DNA from: Dokdonia pacifica
GTDB lineage: Bacteria > Bacteroidota > Bacteroidia > Flavobacteriales > Flavobacteriaceae
Direction of reading: 5' to 3'
Length of the DNA: 64,000 nucleotides
Assembly (NCBI RefSeq): GCF_900188275.1
Contig: NZ_FZNY01000004.1
Location: forward strand, 402,263 to 466,262
Each line of letters begins with the position of its first letter. The first letter of the stretch is position 1. A program made the position numbers and the translations under genes. Shown here piece by piece: positions 10,401 through 18,357 of this stretch. The notes under the pieces were generated by a model. That model did no database searches. It had not been told where the DNA came from and saw only the letters and a list, made by a program, of their open reading frames with translations.

Positions 10401-11111
10401 TTATTTCTCTTTCACCAAATCTTTTTTGATTTCCTCAAGAGACACTAAAGATTTTTTAAGGTTTGGCACATAATTATTGTACATGATTTGATGATTACCT
10501 GCCACCCAATGTTTATATTCCTTACTGTTAGTAAAATATTCTTTTAATTCTTGACTACTATTTTTCTTGTTAATTCTTTTTAAAATCCACTCTAAGTACC
10601 AACTGTGATTATCTCGAACTAAATTTCTAAACTCTATTGACTGTTCTTCAATTATTAGTTCGTAAGGAGTTATATCATCATTAATCATTAAGTCATAAAC
10701 TTTAATAATTTTAAGAGACAAACTATCTTTAAAAGGAATTTGTCTTAACTGGTCAATTCCCGTTTTATTAAAGACAATTCGATAATCTTGAACAATTAAC
10801 CTTGAAAGTCCGACATCTAATAAATCTGAAGTTGCTAAATTATTCATGACCAATTGAAAAATATGTCTTTTCTTTTCATAAGTATTTATCATTTGAGTAA
10901 TTTCTTGGATATCGTCATTTACATCATCTAAGATTCTACTATGAATTTCTTTCAATTTATTCTTGTCCTTTTTATATTCTGTCCAATCATTGATTGCAAG
11001 GGCAATTAATAACCCAATAGCAATTAAAAATACTTCCCCTATTGCATATCTAAGATATTTCCTCAAGTCTTTATTTATTAATATTCGCCTAATCTTTTTT
11101 AAATGTTTCAT
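10401..11111 (-). CDS. DUF6090 family single-pass membrane protein
   Basis: A 236-aa protein of unknown function. It has a basic N-terminus (KKIRRILINKDLRKYLRYA), one transmembrane helix at about residues 26-44 (GEVFLIAIGLLIALAINDW) and a long soluble, helical, charged region predicted on the periplasmic side. The N-terminal pattern YAIGE-x-xLIxIGxLIALxINxW is the hallmark of DUF6090, a family abundant and often multicopy in Flavobacteriaceae. The gene is AT-rich, reads towards the GHKL-nuclease gene and is bracketed by two structured elements (10339-10390 and 11126-11251), so it looks like accessory, possibly cassette-like cargo. No function is assigned. Confidence 0.75.
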   Translation of the reverse strand: MKHLKKIRRILINKDLRKYLRYAIGEVFLIAIGLLIALAINDWTEYKKDKNKLKEIHSRILDDVNDDIQEITQMINTYEKKRHIFQLVMNNLATSDLLDVGLSRLIVQDYRIVFNKTGIDQLRQIPFKDSLSLKIIKVYDLMINDDITPYELIIEEQSIEFRNLVRDNHSWYLEWILKRINKKNSSQELKEYFTNSKEYKHWVAGNHQIMYNNYVPNLKKSLVSLEEIKKDLVKEK

Positions 11112-11125
11112 TTTTTATTTATGAA

Positions 11126-11251
11126 GCCTAACGATATCGACTACGAATAGTTGCGTGGTTTAGTACTAAACTTTGTAGATACAAACCAAGTAGGAAATTC
11201 CGCAGGAATTTCTAAAGTAAGCAAGAACAAGCAATTACTTGTAGTCAATGT
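11126..11251. repeat. attC-like imperfect-palindrome element
   Basis: A 126-bp structured non-coding element. Its ends are partly complementary: ATATCGACTACGAATAGTTG near 11134-11153 pairs imperfectly with the complement of CAATTACTTGTAGTCAATGT at 11232-11251. In the middle is a perfect 8-bp hairpin, GAAATTCC-GCA-GGAATTTC (11194-11212). The left end, GCCTAAC, fits the RYYYAAC end of integron attC sites. From memory, similar sequence is common between accessory genes in Bacteroidota. No integron integrase is in the window, so attC identity is unproven. The right end runs straight into a group II intron fragment. Confidence 0.4.
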
Positions 11252-11445
11252 GTGTGCCCAGTATGGACGTCTTTTGTTTATCGAAAGATAACTAATTCAT
11301 TTAGAGGGTGCAAGTCCTTTATGGGGCTGGGTGACACCTTGAATCTTTAGTAAGCTACAAGGTTACTATCTGTGAAGCTAGGGCTGAAGAAAGCAGGACT
11401 ACAAATCTTGGTGCTGACGAACAGATTCACTGTAAACCATATTAT
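11252..11445 (+). mobile_element. 5' fragment of a group II intron (domain I)
   Basis: Begins GTGTGCCCAGTATGGACGTC, matching the 5' GUGYG start of bacterial group II introns. It continues with typical domain I segments: GAGGGTGCAAGTCC, GTAAGCTACAAGGTTACT, CTGTGAAGCTAGGGCTGAAG and GGTGCTGACGAACAGATT. No reverse transcriptase reading frame and no domain V/VI are visible before the tRNA at 12024, so this is a truncated, non-splicing remnant. The right boundary is approximate. Confidence 0.65.
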
Positions 11446-12023
11446 TTGATTTTATGTAAAAGGAATATCAACTTAAAACCAAAATGATTGTATTTATCGT
11501 TAATATGGGCAAAAGTTAAAGATTGATTTTCTTTACTTTTTAGTCTGATAACCATTCAAATAATATTAGTAAAGCTAGTTAGAGTTAAGTTTATATCTTG
11601 TTTCAAAAAGTTTGATATTTGTCCTGTAAAGTAAAAAGCAACTTAGGCTTTCACATGCTGTCAGGTGTAAGAATATGCCATGATTTGTAGTTTCTATATA
11701 TTTTGTTTATCGAAGAATAACGTGCTATAAAATGTATTTTAAAGACCATAACCCGAAGGTCACTAATTCAATACTTTCAATATTATTTCATAGATATTCT
11801 TAGGAATAAAGTTTGATAGATTAAATCTGATGTCATATCAATATTTTTCTGTTTACTACGATGTTGATAAATCTTAATTATGGTGGTAAGTGGATTTGGT
11901 AAGTGAAAAGTTAAGTTTTTGACATTTTTCCACTTTTTTTAATTTTTGAGAAATGTTTATTTTTTTATTCCCAACTAATTTAGTTCTTTTGTCGAGATCA
12001 ATGATTTCAGTTATTGACAATAC
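11446..12023. other. AT-rich non-coding stretch between intron fragment and tRNA-Ser
   Basis: 578 bp with no credible gene. Short open frames at 11874-12077 and 11953-12174 overlap the tRNA and show no codon structure. I see no insertion-sequence ends and no copy of the tRNA 3' end that would mark an island attachment site. Confidence 0.5.
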
Positions 12024-12111
12024 AGAGAGGTGGCCGAGCGGTTTAAGGCGCACGCCTGGAAAGCGTGTATACGCCAAAAGCGTATCGAGGGTTCGAATCC
12101 CTTCCTCTCTG
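12024..12111 (+). tRNA. tRNA-Ser (GGA)
   Basis: A complete class II cloverleaf. The 7-bp acceptor stem AGAGAGG/CCTCTCT is followed by discriminator G at 12111. The anticodon stem CACGC/GCGTG encloses loop CTGGAAA with anticodon GGA. There is a long variable arm (TATACGCCAAAAGCGTA) and a T arm with loop TTCGAAT. CCA is not encoded. It marks the right edge of the accessory island. Confidence 0.97.
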
Positions 12112-12216
12112 CTTAATAAAGAAATAAATATCCTTTATTATAAGTTCTTACAAATAGAAACAATTTTATGCTAAAAACTTGCTATTTCATTATAAGTAAG
12201 CAAGTCTAGTGCATAG

Positions 12217-12238
12217 TATGTGCTCACTATAGCACATA
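12217..12238. promoter_or_regulatory. 8-bp hairpin upstream of exbB
   Basis: TATGTGCT and AGCACATA form a perfect 8-bp stem around a 6-nt loop, 90 bp before the ExbB start and 106 bp after tRNA-Ser. There is no T-tract, so a terminator is unlikely; an operator or leader structure is possible. Confidence 0.3.
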
Positions 12239-12327
12239 ATGAGTTTCTATCTGCTATTTTTTTCAGAATTAATCTAATTAATTACTATATTTAACCCTTT
12301 ACTAATTTAAATTTAAGATCAAGAGCA

Positions 12328-13122
12328 ATGAAAAAATTATTCTCTATTATGGCAATCGCAGCTGTTGTAGCTTTAGGGACTTTCACATCTAAAGCCAGCA
12401 ATGCGCAAACAACCCTTCCAGTTCAAGTACAGCAAATAATTGCTAGTGTTGATGCAGGAGCAACATTTCAAGAAGAAGCAGCAGAAGAAGAACTATCTTT
12501 TACACAAGATTTAAAGAAACGTTTTATAGAAGGAGGACCTGGATTTATGGGGATTGTACTTTTATGTCTTATCTTAGGTTTAGCTATCGCAATAGAAAGA
12601 ATTATATACTTAAACTTAGCTTCTACTAACAGTAAAAAATTAGCACAAAATGTAGAAGACGCACTTAATAGTGGTGGTGTTGAAGCAGCAAAAGAAGTTT
12701 GTCGTAACACAAAAGGACCTGTTGCATCTATTTATTATCAAGGACTGGACCGTGTAGGAGAAGGTGTTGAAGCAGCAGAAAAAGCGGTAGTTTCTTACGG
12801 TGGTGTACAAATGGGACAACTAGAGAAAAATGTTTCTTGGGTTTCATTATTTATCGCACTAGCACCGATGCTTGGTTTCATGGGAACGGTAATCGGGATG
12901 ATTCAAGCGTTTGATAAAATTGAAGCGGCAGGAGATATGAATCCAGCACTGGTAGCAGGAGGTATTAAAGTAGCACTTCTTACTACAGTATTTGGATTAA
13001 TTGTAGCTATTATACTTCAAATTTTCTATAATTACATTATTGCTAAAATCGATAGTATTGTAAACGATATGGAGGATTCTTCAATCACTCTAATCGATAT
13101 GTTAGTGAAGCATAAAAAATAA
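12328..13122 (+). CDS. exbB: MotA/TolQ/ExbB proton channel family protein
   Basis: A 264-aa inner-membrane proton-channel subunit that, with ExbD, converts the proton-motive force into work on TonB. An unusual signal-like N-terminus (about 1-26, ending SNAQ) is followed by an acidic stretch, one TM helix (about 72-92, GFMGIVLLCLILGLAIAIER), a cytoplasmic region and two further TM helices (about 170-195 and 210-237). The conserved ExbB core APMLGFMGTVIGMIQAF and the GGIKVALLTTVFGLIVAI segment are present. It is the first gene of a four-gene operon (30-, 6- and 4-bp gaps) whose later members encode two ExbD proteins. It could instead be a TolQ/AglR-type motor subunit; the paired ExbDs favour TonB energisation. 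Confidence 0.92.
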   Translation: MKKLFSIMAIAAVVALGTFTSKASNAQTTLPVQVQQIIASVDAGATFQEEAAEEELSFTQDLKKRFIEGGPGFMGIVLLCLILGLAIAIERIIYLNLASTNSKKLAQNVEDALNSGGVEAAKEVCRNTKGPVASIYYQGLDRVGEGVEAAEKAVVSYGGVQMGQLEKNVSWVSLFIALAPMLGFMGTVIGMIQAFDKIEAAGDMNPALVAGGIKVALLTTVFGLIVAIILQIFYNYIIAKIDSIVNDMEDSSITLIDMLVKHKK

Positions 13123-13152
13123 TTAGTAATACCTTAAAAACTTTAAAAAATT

Positions 13153-13629
13153 ATGGGATTACATAAAATATTAAAAATAGTAGTAGGTGTCATTGGTATT
13201 ATTGCCATGATATTTGCTGGTATTGTTTGGACAATTGACAGTGAGCCACTTCAAGACGAAGTAAAAGCATTGGGAATAAATGCAGTAGATGTACCTTCTA
13301 GTATTGGTAACTTAATGACTATTGGATATATCGTACTAGCTTTAATTTTAGTGCTAGTTATAATCTTTGTTATTAAAGGATTATTTAGTGGTAATGCTAA
13401 GAACGTATTGATCGGAGTTGGTGTTTTCTTACTTGTAATAGCGATATCTTATTTCATGGCATCAGATGTGATACCTGATGACATAATGAAAGCAGCTGCA
13501 AAGCAGGAAATAGAGCTTACACCTAACAAGATGAAATGGGTTGGTGCTGGTATAAACTCGTTTTTTATATTAGCTGCTACTGCTATAGGATTAATGTTGT
13601 TCTCAGGAGCAAAGAAACTTGTAAAATAA
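13153..13629 (+). CDS. Four-helix membrane protein of the ExbB/ExbD operon, function unknown
   Basis: A 158-aa protein with four predicted transmembrane helices: about 7-27, 52-75, 82-103 and 132-152. The first loop is DSEPLQDEVKALGIN and the last contains the conserved-looking LTPNKMKWVGAGINS. I do not recognise an enzymatic family. It sits 30 bp after exbB and 6 bp before the first exbD in the same direction, so it is almost certainly co-transcribed and probably an accessory subunit of the energising complex. That role is inferred from position only. Confidence 0.8.
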   Translation: MGLHKILKIVVGVIGIIAMIFAGIVWTIDSEPLQDEVKALGINAVDVPSSIGNLMTIGYIVLALILVLVIIFVIKGLFSGNAKNVLIGVGVFLLVIAISYFMASDVIPDDIMKAAAKQEIELTPNKMKWVGAGINSFFILAATAIGLMLFSGAKKLVK

Positions 13630-13635
13630 TTTATT

Positions 13636-14253
13636 ATGGCAAAACGCTCAGCACCCGAAATTAATGCAGGATCTATGGCAGATATTGCGTTCTTGCTTCT
13701 TATTTTCTTCTTAGTTACTACAACTATAGATAAAGATAAAGGACTGGTAAGGCAATTACCTCCTCCTCTAGATGAAGAAATTATACCACCTATTATTAAA
13801 CAAAAGAACTTGTTTGTAGTATTGGTAAATAGCAATAATGATCTTTTGGTAGAAGATGAGCCCATGGAATTAAAAGATTTACGTCAAGCGGCTAAAGATT
13901 TCTTAGACAATGGTGGTATTCCTGCAGGTCAGGAAGGACACTGTAATTACTGTCAAGGAGCTCGTAGCCCAAGTTCATCAGATAACCCTGACAAAGCCAT
14001 AATCTCTATGAGTAGTGCAAGAAAAACAGATTACACTACATATATTGCTGTTCAGAATGAATTAGGAGCTGCATATAACGAACTTAGAGATAGAGAGTCA
14101 CAAAGACTTTTTGGATGGAAGTACACAGAAGTGAAGGCGGCAATAGACGCTGGAAACTATGAAGGAAACGAAGAAAAAGCTAAAGAAAAATTAAAGCAGG
14201 TTAGAGCACTAATCCCTTTTAAACTTTCTGAAGCAGAACCTAAAAGCAATTAA
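13636..14253 (+). CDS. exbD: ExbD/TolR family biopolymer transporter with CxxC insert
   Basis: A 205-aa partner of ExbB. The cytoplasmic N-terminus and single TM helix (about 12-32) contain the ExbD signature MADIAFLLLIFFLVTTT, with the functionally important Asp before the helix. The periplasmic domain follows. It is longer than classical ExbD (about 140 aa) because of an insert with HCNYCQGARSPSSSDNP; C103 and C106 form a CxxC pair that could bind metal or form a disulphide. A helical tail ends at KLSEAEPKSN. It is the third gene of the operon and is followed 4 bp later by a second, shorter ExbD. Family is certain; the role of the CxxC is open. Confidence 0.93.
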   Translation: MAKRSAPEINAGSMADIAFLLLIFFLVTTTIDKDKGLVRQLPPPLDEEIIPPIIKQKNLFVVLVNSNNDLLVEDEPMELKDLRQAAKDFLDNGGIPAGQEGHCNYCQGARSPSSSDNPDKAIISMSSARKTDYTTYIAVQNELGAAYNELRDRESQRLFGWKYTEVKAAIDAGNYEGNEEKAKEKLKQVRALIPFKLSEAEPKSN

Positions 14254-14257
14254 TACT

Positions 14258-14725
14258 ATGTCAAAGTTTAAAAAGAAAAAAGGAGGAGAACTTCCTCCAG
14301 TGAATACAGCTTCATTACCTGATATTGTATTTATGTTATTGTTTTTCTTTATGGTGGCAACTGTACTTAGGAAAAACGACCTTAAAGTTTTAAATCAATT
14401 GCCTCCAGCAGATCAAATTGAAAAACTTGATAAGTCAAGAACGGTTTTTATATATATTGGGAAACCAGGACCGAATTATAAAGGAAAAGCAAGAGAAGCA
14501 ATTGTGCAAATAGGTGATCGTATTGTAGATGTAAGTGAAGTGAAAACAGCTATTCTACAAGAAGTAACCAAGCTTAGAGAAGAATTACAAAGCTCGGCTA
14601 TAGTAGCATTAAAAATTGATCAAGATGCTGAAGCAGGATTAGTTTATGATGTGAAACAAGAATTGCGAGAAGCTAACTTGCCTAAGATTATATTTATTAC
14701 AACGGCTGGAGAGTCAGTTGAATAA
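14258..14725 (+). CDS. exbD: ExbD/TolR family biopolymer transporter, second copy
   Basis: A 155-aa protein of canonical ExbD size. A basic N-terminus (KFKKKKGGELP) is followed by the signature TASLPDIVFMLLFFFMVATVLR at about residues 17-40 with the conserved Asp, and then a periplasmic domain of the ExbD fold (KIDQDAEAGLVYDVKQELRE, KIIFITTA). It lacks the CxxC insert of the upstream paralog. As the last gene of the operon, it is followed by a strong terminator at 14747. Two different ExbD subunits with one ExbB suggest a hetero-dimeric plug, which is common in Bacteroidota TonB systems. Confidence 0.93.
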   Translation: MSKFKKKKGGELPPVNTASLPDIVFMLLFFFMVATVLRKNDLKVLNQLPPADQIEKLDKSRTVFIYIGKPGPNYKGKAREAIVQIGDRIVDVSEVKTAILQEVTKLREELQSSAIVALKIDQDAEAGLVYDVKQELREANLPKIIFITTAGESVE

Positions 14726-14746
14726 ATTCAAATTTTATAATTAGTA

Positions 14747-14778
14747 AAAAAACGCCTTGATTCGTCAAGGCGTTTTTT
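14747..14778 (+). terminator. Intrinsic terminator of the exbB-exbD operon
   Basis: A 10-bp stem AACGCCTTGA/TCAAGGCGTT with a 4-nt loop (TTCG), followed by a T-tract, 21 bp after the last exbD stop. Confidence 0.92.
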
Positions 14779-14805
14779 TATGTATAATTGAGTAGTCATT
14801 TCTTG

Positions 14806-14813
14806 TATCTTTG
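14806..14813 (+). promoter_or_regulatory. -7 promoter box TATCTTTG
   Basis: A perfect TAnnTTTG match. A TTG at 14788-14790 lies 15 bp upstream, slightly short of the usual spacing. It overlaps the 5' part of the longest open frame and therefore argues for translation starting downstream at GTG 14830. Confidence 0.65.
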
Positions 14814-14829
14814 TTATAAAACCAGTCTC

Positions 14830-15537
14830 GTGAAATATCTTTCTTTTTCTTTATTACTCTTTTTATTATGCAGTGGACAAGCGGTTTTTAGTCAAGATAG
14901 TGTTAATGAATATACTGTAGTAGATTCGCTTTATAGAGAAGATCAAGTATATATTGGTGTTACATTTAATTTATTATCTAATAAACCTGAAGGAATTTCT
15001 CAAAATGGACTTAGTGGTAGCTTGCAATTAGGTTTTATAAGGGATATGCCTTTTAATAAACGCCGAAATAAAGCAATAGGTGTTGGTTTAGGGGTTTCTA
15101 TAGATACATTTAATCAAGATCTCTTTATAGGAGAAGAAAGTGATGAAAATACAACTATTTTTTCAACAATATCTGAAGATATAAATACAGATAAAAATAG
15201 ATTCACTTTTTACACGCTGGAAATGCCTATACAATATAGGTGGAGAACATCTACTCCAACAAAATATGCATTCTGGCGTATTCATGCAGGAGTTCAGTTG
15301 GGGTATATTTTTAGATTTAAATCTACATTTATTCAAGAAGGAAATGAAGTTAATCAAACGGATCTTCCAGAATTAAATAAATTACAGTACGGACTTACTT
15401 TTGCTTTTGGTTATGGAGCGTTTAATTTTCAAACATACTATGGCTTGAATACATTATTTAATGATGATGCTATTGTTAATGGAGAAAATGTAAACTTACA
15501 AGTAATCCGTTTGGGACTTCAGTTTTATTTTCTGTGA
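14830..15537 (+). CDS. Outer-membrane beta-barrel protein (PorT-like)
   Basis: 235 aa from a GTG start. The frame is open from an ATG at 14788, but a -7 box at 14806 means that codon would not be transcribed, and the GTG gives a clean signal peptide (VKYLSFSLLLFLLCSGQAVFSQ, cleaved at about residue 22). The mature part has amphipathic Gly/aromatic strands (GLGVSIDTFNQDLF, FAFGYGAFNFQTYYGLNTLF) and ends ...LGLQFYFL, a typical C-terminal outer-membrane beta-signal. Size and strand pattern fit PorT/OMP_b-brl families of Bacteroidota. Specific function is unknown. It stands alone, downstream of the exb terminator and convergent with the gene at 15571. Confidence 0.75.
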   Translation: MKYLSFSLLLFLLCSGQAVFSQDSVNEYTVVDSLYREDQVYIGVTFNLLSNKPEGISQNGLSGSLQLGFIRDMPFNKRRNKAIGVGLGVSIDTFNQDLFIGEESDENTTIFSTISEDINTDKNRFTFYTLEMPIQYRWRTSTPTKYAFWRIHAGVQLGYIFRFKSTFIQEGNEVNQTDLPELNKLQYGLTFAFGYGAFNFQTYYGLNTLFNDDAIVNGENVNLQVIRLGLQFYFL

Positions 15538-15570
15538 TGTTTTTAGTGCTAGTTTTGGTTTTATATTTTA

Positions 15571-16176
15571 TTAGAACCAATATTTAAATGCCATCAATTG
15601 TGGTAATGCACCTACAAAAAAACCAATAATTAACTCTATATATGTATGCGCTTTTGCTTCTAGTCTTGATGTTGCAGTACCACCGCATCCTATAATTAAA
15701 AATGCTATAAGTAATAGTAGGTTTTGATTATAGTGAATACTTAAACCCATAATAAACACCACTAAGCCAGATATCCCAATCATATGGAGACTAGCCTTAA
15801 AGCTAAATAAGGCTAAAATAAAAGCGGCAAGGCTCGATCCTAATATTGCGACAAAGAAGAAGTGCAATTCTGGAATCTCATACCCTTTAAAAACAATTTG
15901 AATGAGTAAAAATGTAAACAATAATTGCATCAATAGAGGATAGCGACGCTCTTTTACATTTTTTAAATTTATATCAGATACCAAGTTTAAATTCTTAAGC
16001 ATATAATAGCTTAGAATAGGTATAATTACAGTCATGATGGTTGTTGCAAATAACTTTGAAAAAAGAAAGGCAGGATTGAAAAACCGAGGCGAAATTTTAA
16101 AATAAAGTAGCACTCCAATTATTGGCATCAATAATGGATGAAAAATATATGAAAGACTTCGTATAATGTATTTCAT
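15571..16176 (-). CDS. Polytopic membrane protein, possibly degenerate PAP2-like
   Basis: A 201-aa protein with about six transmembrane helices spanning nearly the whole length. The C-terminal part, GGTATSRLEAKAHTYIELIIGFFVG, loosely recalls the S-R-x-x-x-x-x-H-T/S-x-x-x-x-x-x-G block of PAP2 phosphatases, but the full catalytic signature is not evident, so I do not assign an enzyme function. Its ATG overlaps the rpoN stop codon (TAATG), meaning translational coupling and one transcript with rpoN. Orthologs next to rpoN would support a conserved but uncharacterised unit. Confidence 0.7.
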   Translation of the reverse strand: MKYIIRSLSYIFHPLLMPIIGVLLYFKISPRFFNPAFLFSKLFATTIMTVIIPILSYYMLKNLNLVSDINLKNVKERRYPLLMQLLFTFLLIQIVFKGYEIPELHFFFVAILGSSLAAFILALFSFKASLHMIGISGLVVFIMGLSIHYNQNLLLLIAFLIIGCGGTATSRLEAKAHTYIELIIGFFVGALPQLMAFKYWF

Positions 16177-17627
16177 TAGATTTGTTTACGGAGTCTTGCA
16201 ACTGGAAGGTCTAGTTGCTCTCTGTATTTTGCTACAGTACGTCTGGCTATAGGATAGCCTTTTTCCTTTAAAATACCTGCTAATTTATCGTCAGTAAGTG
16301 GTTTTTTCTTGTCTTCCTCTTCGATAACAGTTTCTAGAATCTTTTTGATTTCTCGAGTAGATACTTCTTCACCTTGATCATTGGTCATGCTCTCACTAAA
16401 AAACTCTTTAATAAGTTTGGTTCCATAGGGCGTATCTACATATTTGCTATTTGCTACACGGGAAACGGTAGATACATCCATTTCAATTTCATTAGCGATA
16501 TCTTTTAAGATCATAGGACGTAAGTTGCGTTCGTCACCTGTCAGGAAGTACTCCTTTTGGTAATACATAATAGCACTCATGGTCACAAATAATGTCTGCT
16601 GGCGCTGTAAAATAGCTTCTATAAACCATTTTGCAGCATCGAGCTTTTGTTTTATAAAGATGACGGCATCCTTTTGTGCTTTCGTTTTTTCTTTAGAAGC
16701 CTTATAGCCTTTAAGCATATTACTATAATCTCTAGATACTCTTAATTCTGGCGCGTTACGTCCATTTAGTGAAAGCTCAAGTTCTCCTTCTACAATGCGT
16801 ATCGTAAAATCTGGTACCACATGCTCTACTATCTTTGTATTGCTAGCATAGGAACCTCCGGGTTTTGGATTTAAATGCTCAATCTCTTGAATAGCATTTT
16901 TGAGTTCTTCTTCAGAAATAGAGAACTTAGACATTAATTTTTTGTAATGCTTTTTACTAAAGTGATCAAAAGATTTTTCGAGAATAGCTATGGCAAGTTC
17001 TACAGACTTCGTTGGTGTTTTTCGCGAAAGCTGTAATACTAAACACTCTTCTAGATTACGAGCGGCGACCCCAGATGGATCTAACTCCTGAACTGTAAAA
17101 AGAACTTCTTCTATCTTTTCTTCTGTAGTATATACGTTTTGAGTAAAAGCAAGATCGTCCATTAAGTCTTCTAATGACCTCCTTAGATATCCACTTTCAT
17201 CCAAGCTTCCAATAATAAACTCTGCAATATCACGCTCCTCTTGCGATAGACGAAACGTATTGAGCTGTGTTTTCAAGTATTGGTTAAATGAAGTTCCAGA
17301 GGCATATGGTACTTGTTTATCTTCATCATCTGCACTATAATTATTAGCACTCAATCGATAATCAGGTATCTCATCATCACTTAGATATTCATCTACATTG
17401 ATTTCGGTTTCTATGGTGTCATTCCCAAAATCTTCTTCGGTATTGCTAAACTCATCAAATTCATCCTTAACTTCTTCCTTGCCACTATCTAGCGCAGGGT
17501 TTTCTTCAAGCTCTTGTTTTATTTTTTGTTCAAAAGCCTGCGTAGGCAATTGAATCAATTTCATCAACTGTATTTGTTGAGGAGATAGCTTTTGAGAGAG
17601 TTTAAAATTAAGTTGTTGTTTCAGCAT
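16176..17627 (-). CDS. rpoN: RNA polymerase sigma-54 factor RpoN
   Basis: A 483-aa alternative sigma factor directing RNA polymerase to -24/-12 promoters. Region I at the N-terminus is Gln/Leu-rich (LNFKLSQKLSPQQIQLMKLIQLP), followed by an acidic region II (about 50-100), the core-binding domain (about 105-300: GYLRRSLEDLMDDL, LDPSGVAARNLEECLVLQL), the HTH (DIANEIEMDVSTVSRVANSKYV) and the C-terminal RpoN box RRTVAKYREQLDLPVARLR. Length is normal. A -7 box lies only 5 bp before the ATG, so the message may be leaderless. It overlaps the downstream membrane gene. A half-preserved GCTTTCGCGAAA palindrome sits at about 17017-17031. No sigma-54 activator is next to it. Confidence 0.97.
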   Translation of the reverse strand: MLKQQLNFKLSQKLSPQQIQLMKLIQLPTQAFEQKIKQELEENPALDSGKEEVKDEFDEFSNTEEDFGNDTIETEINVDEYLSDDEIPDYRLSANNYSADDEDKQVPYASGTSFNQYLKTQLNTFRLSQEERDIAEFIIGSLDESGYLRRSLEDLMDDLAFTQNVYTTEEKIEEVLFTVQELDPSGVAARNLEECLVLQLSRKTPTKSVELAIAILEKSFDHFSKKHYKKLMSKFSISEEELKNAIQEIEHLNPKPGGSYASNTKIVEHVVPDFTIRIVEGELELSLNGRNAPELRVSRDYSNMLKGYKASKEKTKAQKDAVIFIKQKLDAAKWFIEAILQRQQTLFVTMSAIMYYQKEYFLTGDERNLRPMILKDIANEIEMDVSTVSRVANSKYVDTPYGTKLIKEFFSESMTNDQGEEVSTREIKKILETVIEEEDKKKPLTDDKLAGILKEKGYPIARRTVAKYREQLDLPVARLRKQI

Positions 17628-17631
17628 ATAA

Positions 17632-17639
17632 CAAAAATA
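17632..17639 (-). promoter_or_regulatory. -7 promoter box TATTTTTG of rpoN
   Basis: A perfect TAnnTTTG on the minus strand, ending 5 bp before the rpoN ATG (17627). Transcription would begin at or within a few bases of the start codon. No TTG -33 element at normal spacing. Confidence 0.5.
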
Positions 17640-17727
17640 AGCAAAAGGGAGAAAATCATCGCCTTATATTTTGTTATAGAAAAAGGAATTACTGAAGCTA
17701 TTGAAAATAATAACTATAATATTTAAT

Positions 17728-18357
17728 TTAAGGCTTAAACAGGCCATGCTTTATTGCATAAATAACTAATCCTGTCCTGTTTTTTAAATTTAGTTTAGAA
17801 AACACACTGTCTCTATAGCCTTGCACTGTTTTTGGACTCAGGAACATGCGATCTGCAATTTCGTTATAGGTCATCTCTGTACAAGCATGTTTTATAAATT
17901 CAAGTTCTCGTTCTTTAAGCGTGAGCGAACTTTCTTCGTGCAGACTTCGTACTAAGATTTGAGCTACGGTATTGGTGTGATAAAACCCTTGACTCATGAG
18001 TTCTTTTAAGGCACTTTCTAAAACTGATTTTTCGGTATCTTTTAGTAAATACCCTTTTGCACCAGCGCGTAGCATTTTTAAGATGGTGCGTTCTTCTTCT
18101 TCTACAGAAAGCGCAAGTACTTTAATATTGGGATAATGCTCTTTAAGATAAGCGGTGGTTTCAATGCCATCCATAATGGGCATATTGACATCCATCAGGA
18201 CAATATCGGGGCGTTTATTTTCAAAAACAAGCTGATCTACAAGTTCTTGTCCATTTTTACAGGTGTATAACACTTCAAAATCCTGAAAGGAATTTACAAG
18301 CCCACTAATGGCTTGTGAGAGCAATGTATGGTCGTCTACTACTACAAGTTTGTTCAT
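17728..18357 (-). CDS. NarL/FixJ-type response regulator
   Basis: A 209-aa cytoplasmic transcription regulator. The receiver domain (about 1-120) has the acidic pair D8-D9 (VVVDDHTLL), phospho-acceptor D56 (IVLMDVNMP), a switch Ser (LALSVEEEE) and the Lys in GYLLKDT. The LuxR-type HTH (about 140-205) shows LTLKERELEFIKHACTEMTY and LSPKTVQGYRDSVFSKL. Its ATG overlaps the end of the upstream histidine-kinase gene by 4 bp (ATGA), so the two are co-translated as a two-component system. Targets are unknown; the neighbouring membrane protein and lipoprotein genes upstream are candidates only by position. Confidence 0.95.
   Translation of the reverse strand: MNKLVVVDDHTLLSQAISGLVNSFQDFEVLYTCKNGQELVDQLVFENKRPDIVLMDVNMPIMDGIETTAYLKEHYPNIKVLALSVEEEERTILKMLRAGAKGYLLKDTEKSVLESALKELMSQGFYHTNTVAQILVRSLHEESSLTLKERELEFIKHACTEMTYNEIADRMFLSPKTVQGYRDSVFSKLNLKNRTGLVIYAIKHGLFKP

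Noticed and set aside
6915-12023. Island integrated at tRNA-Ser by a site-specific integrase
   Set aside because: No integrase gene and no repeated tRNA 3' end were found; the island lies on the 5' side of the tRNA.
11953-12174. 73-codon open frame on the plus strand
   Set aside because: It runs through the whole tRNA-Ser gene and shows no protein-like composition.
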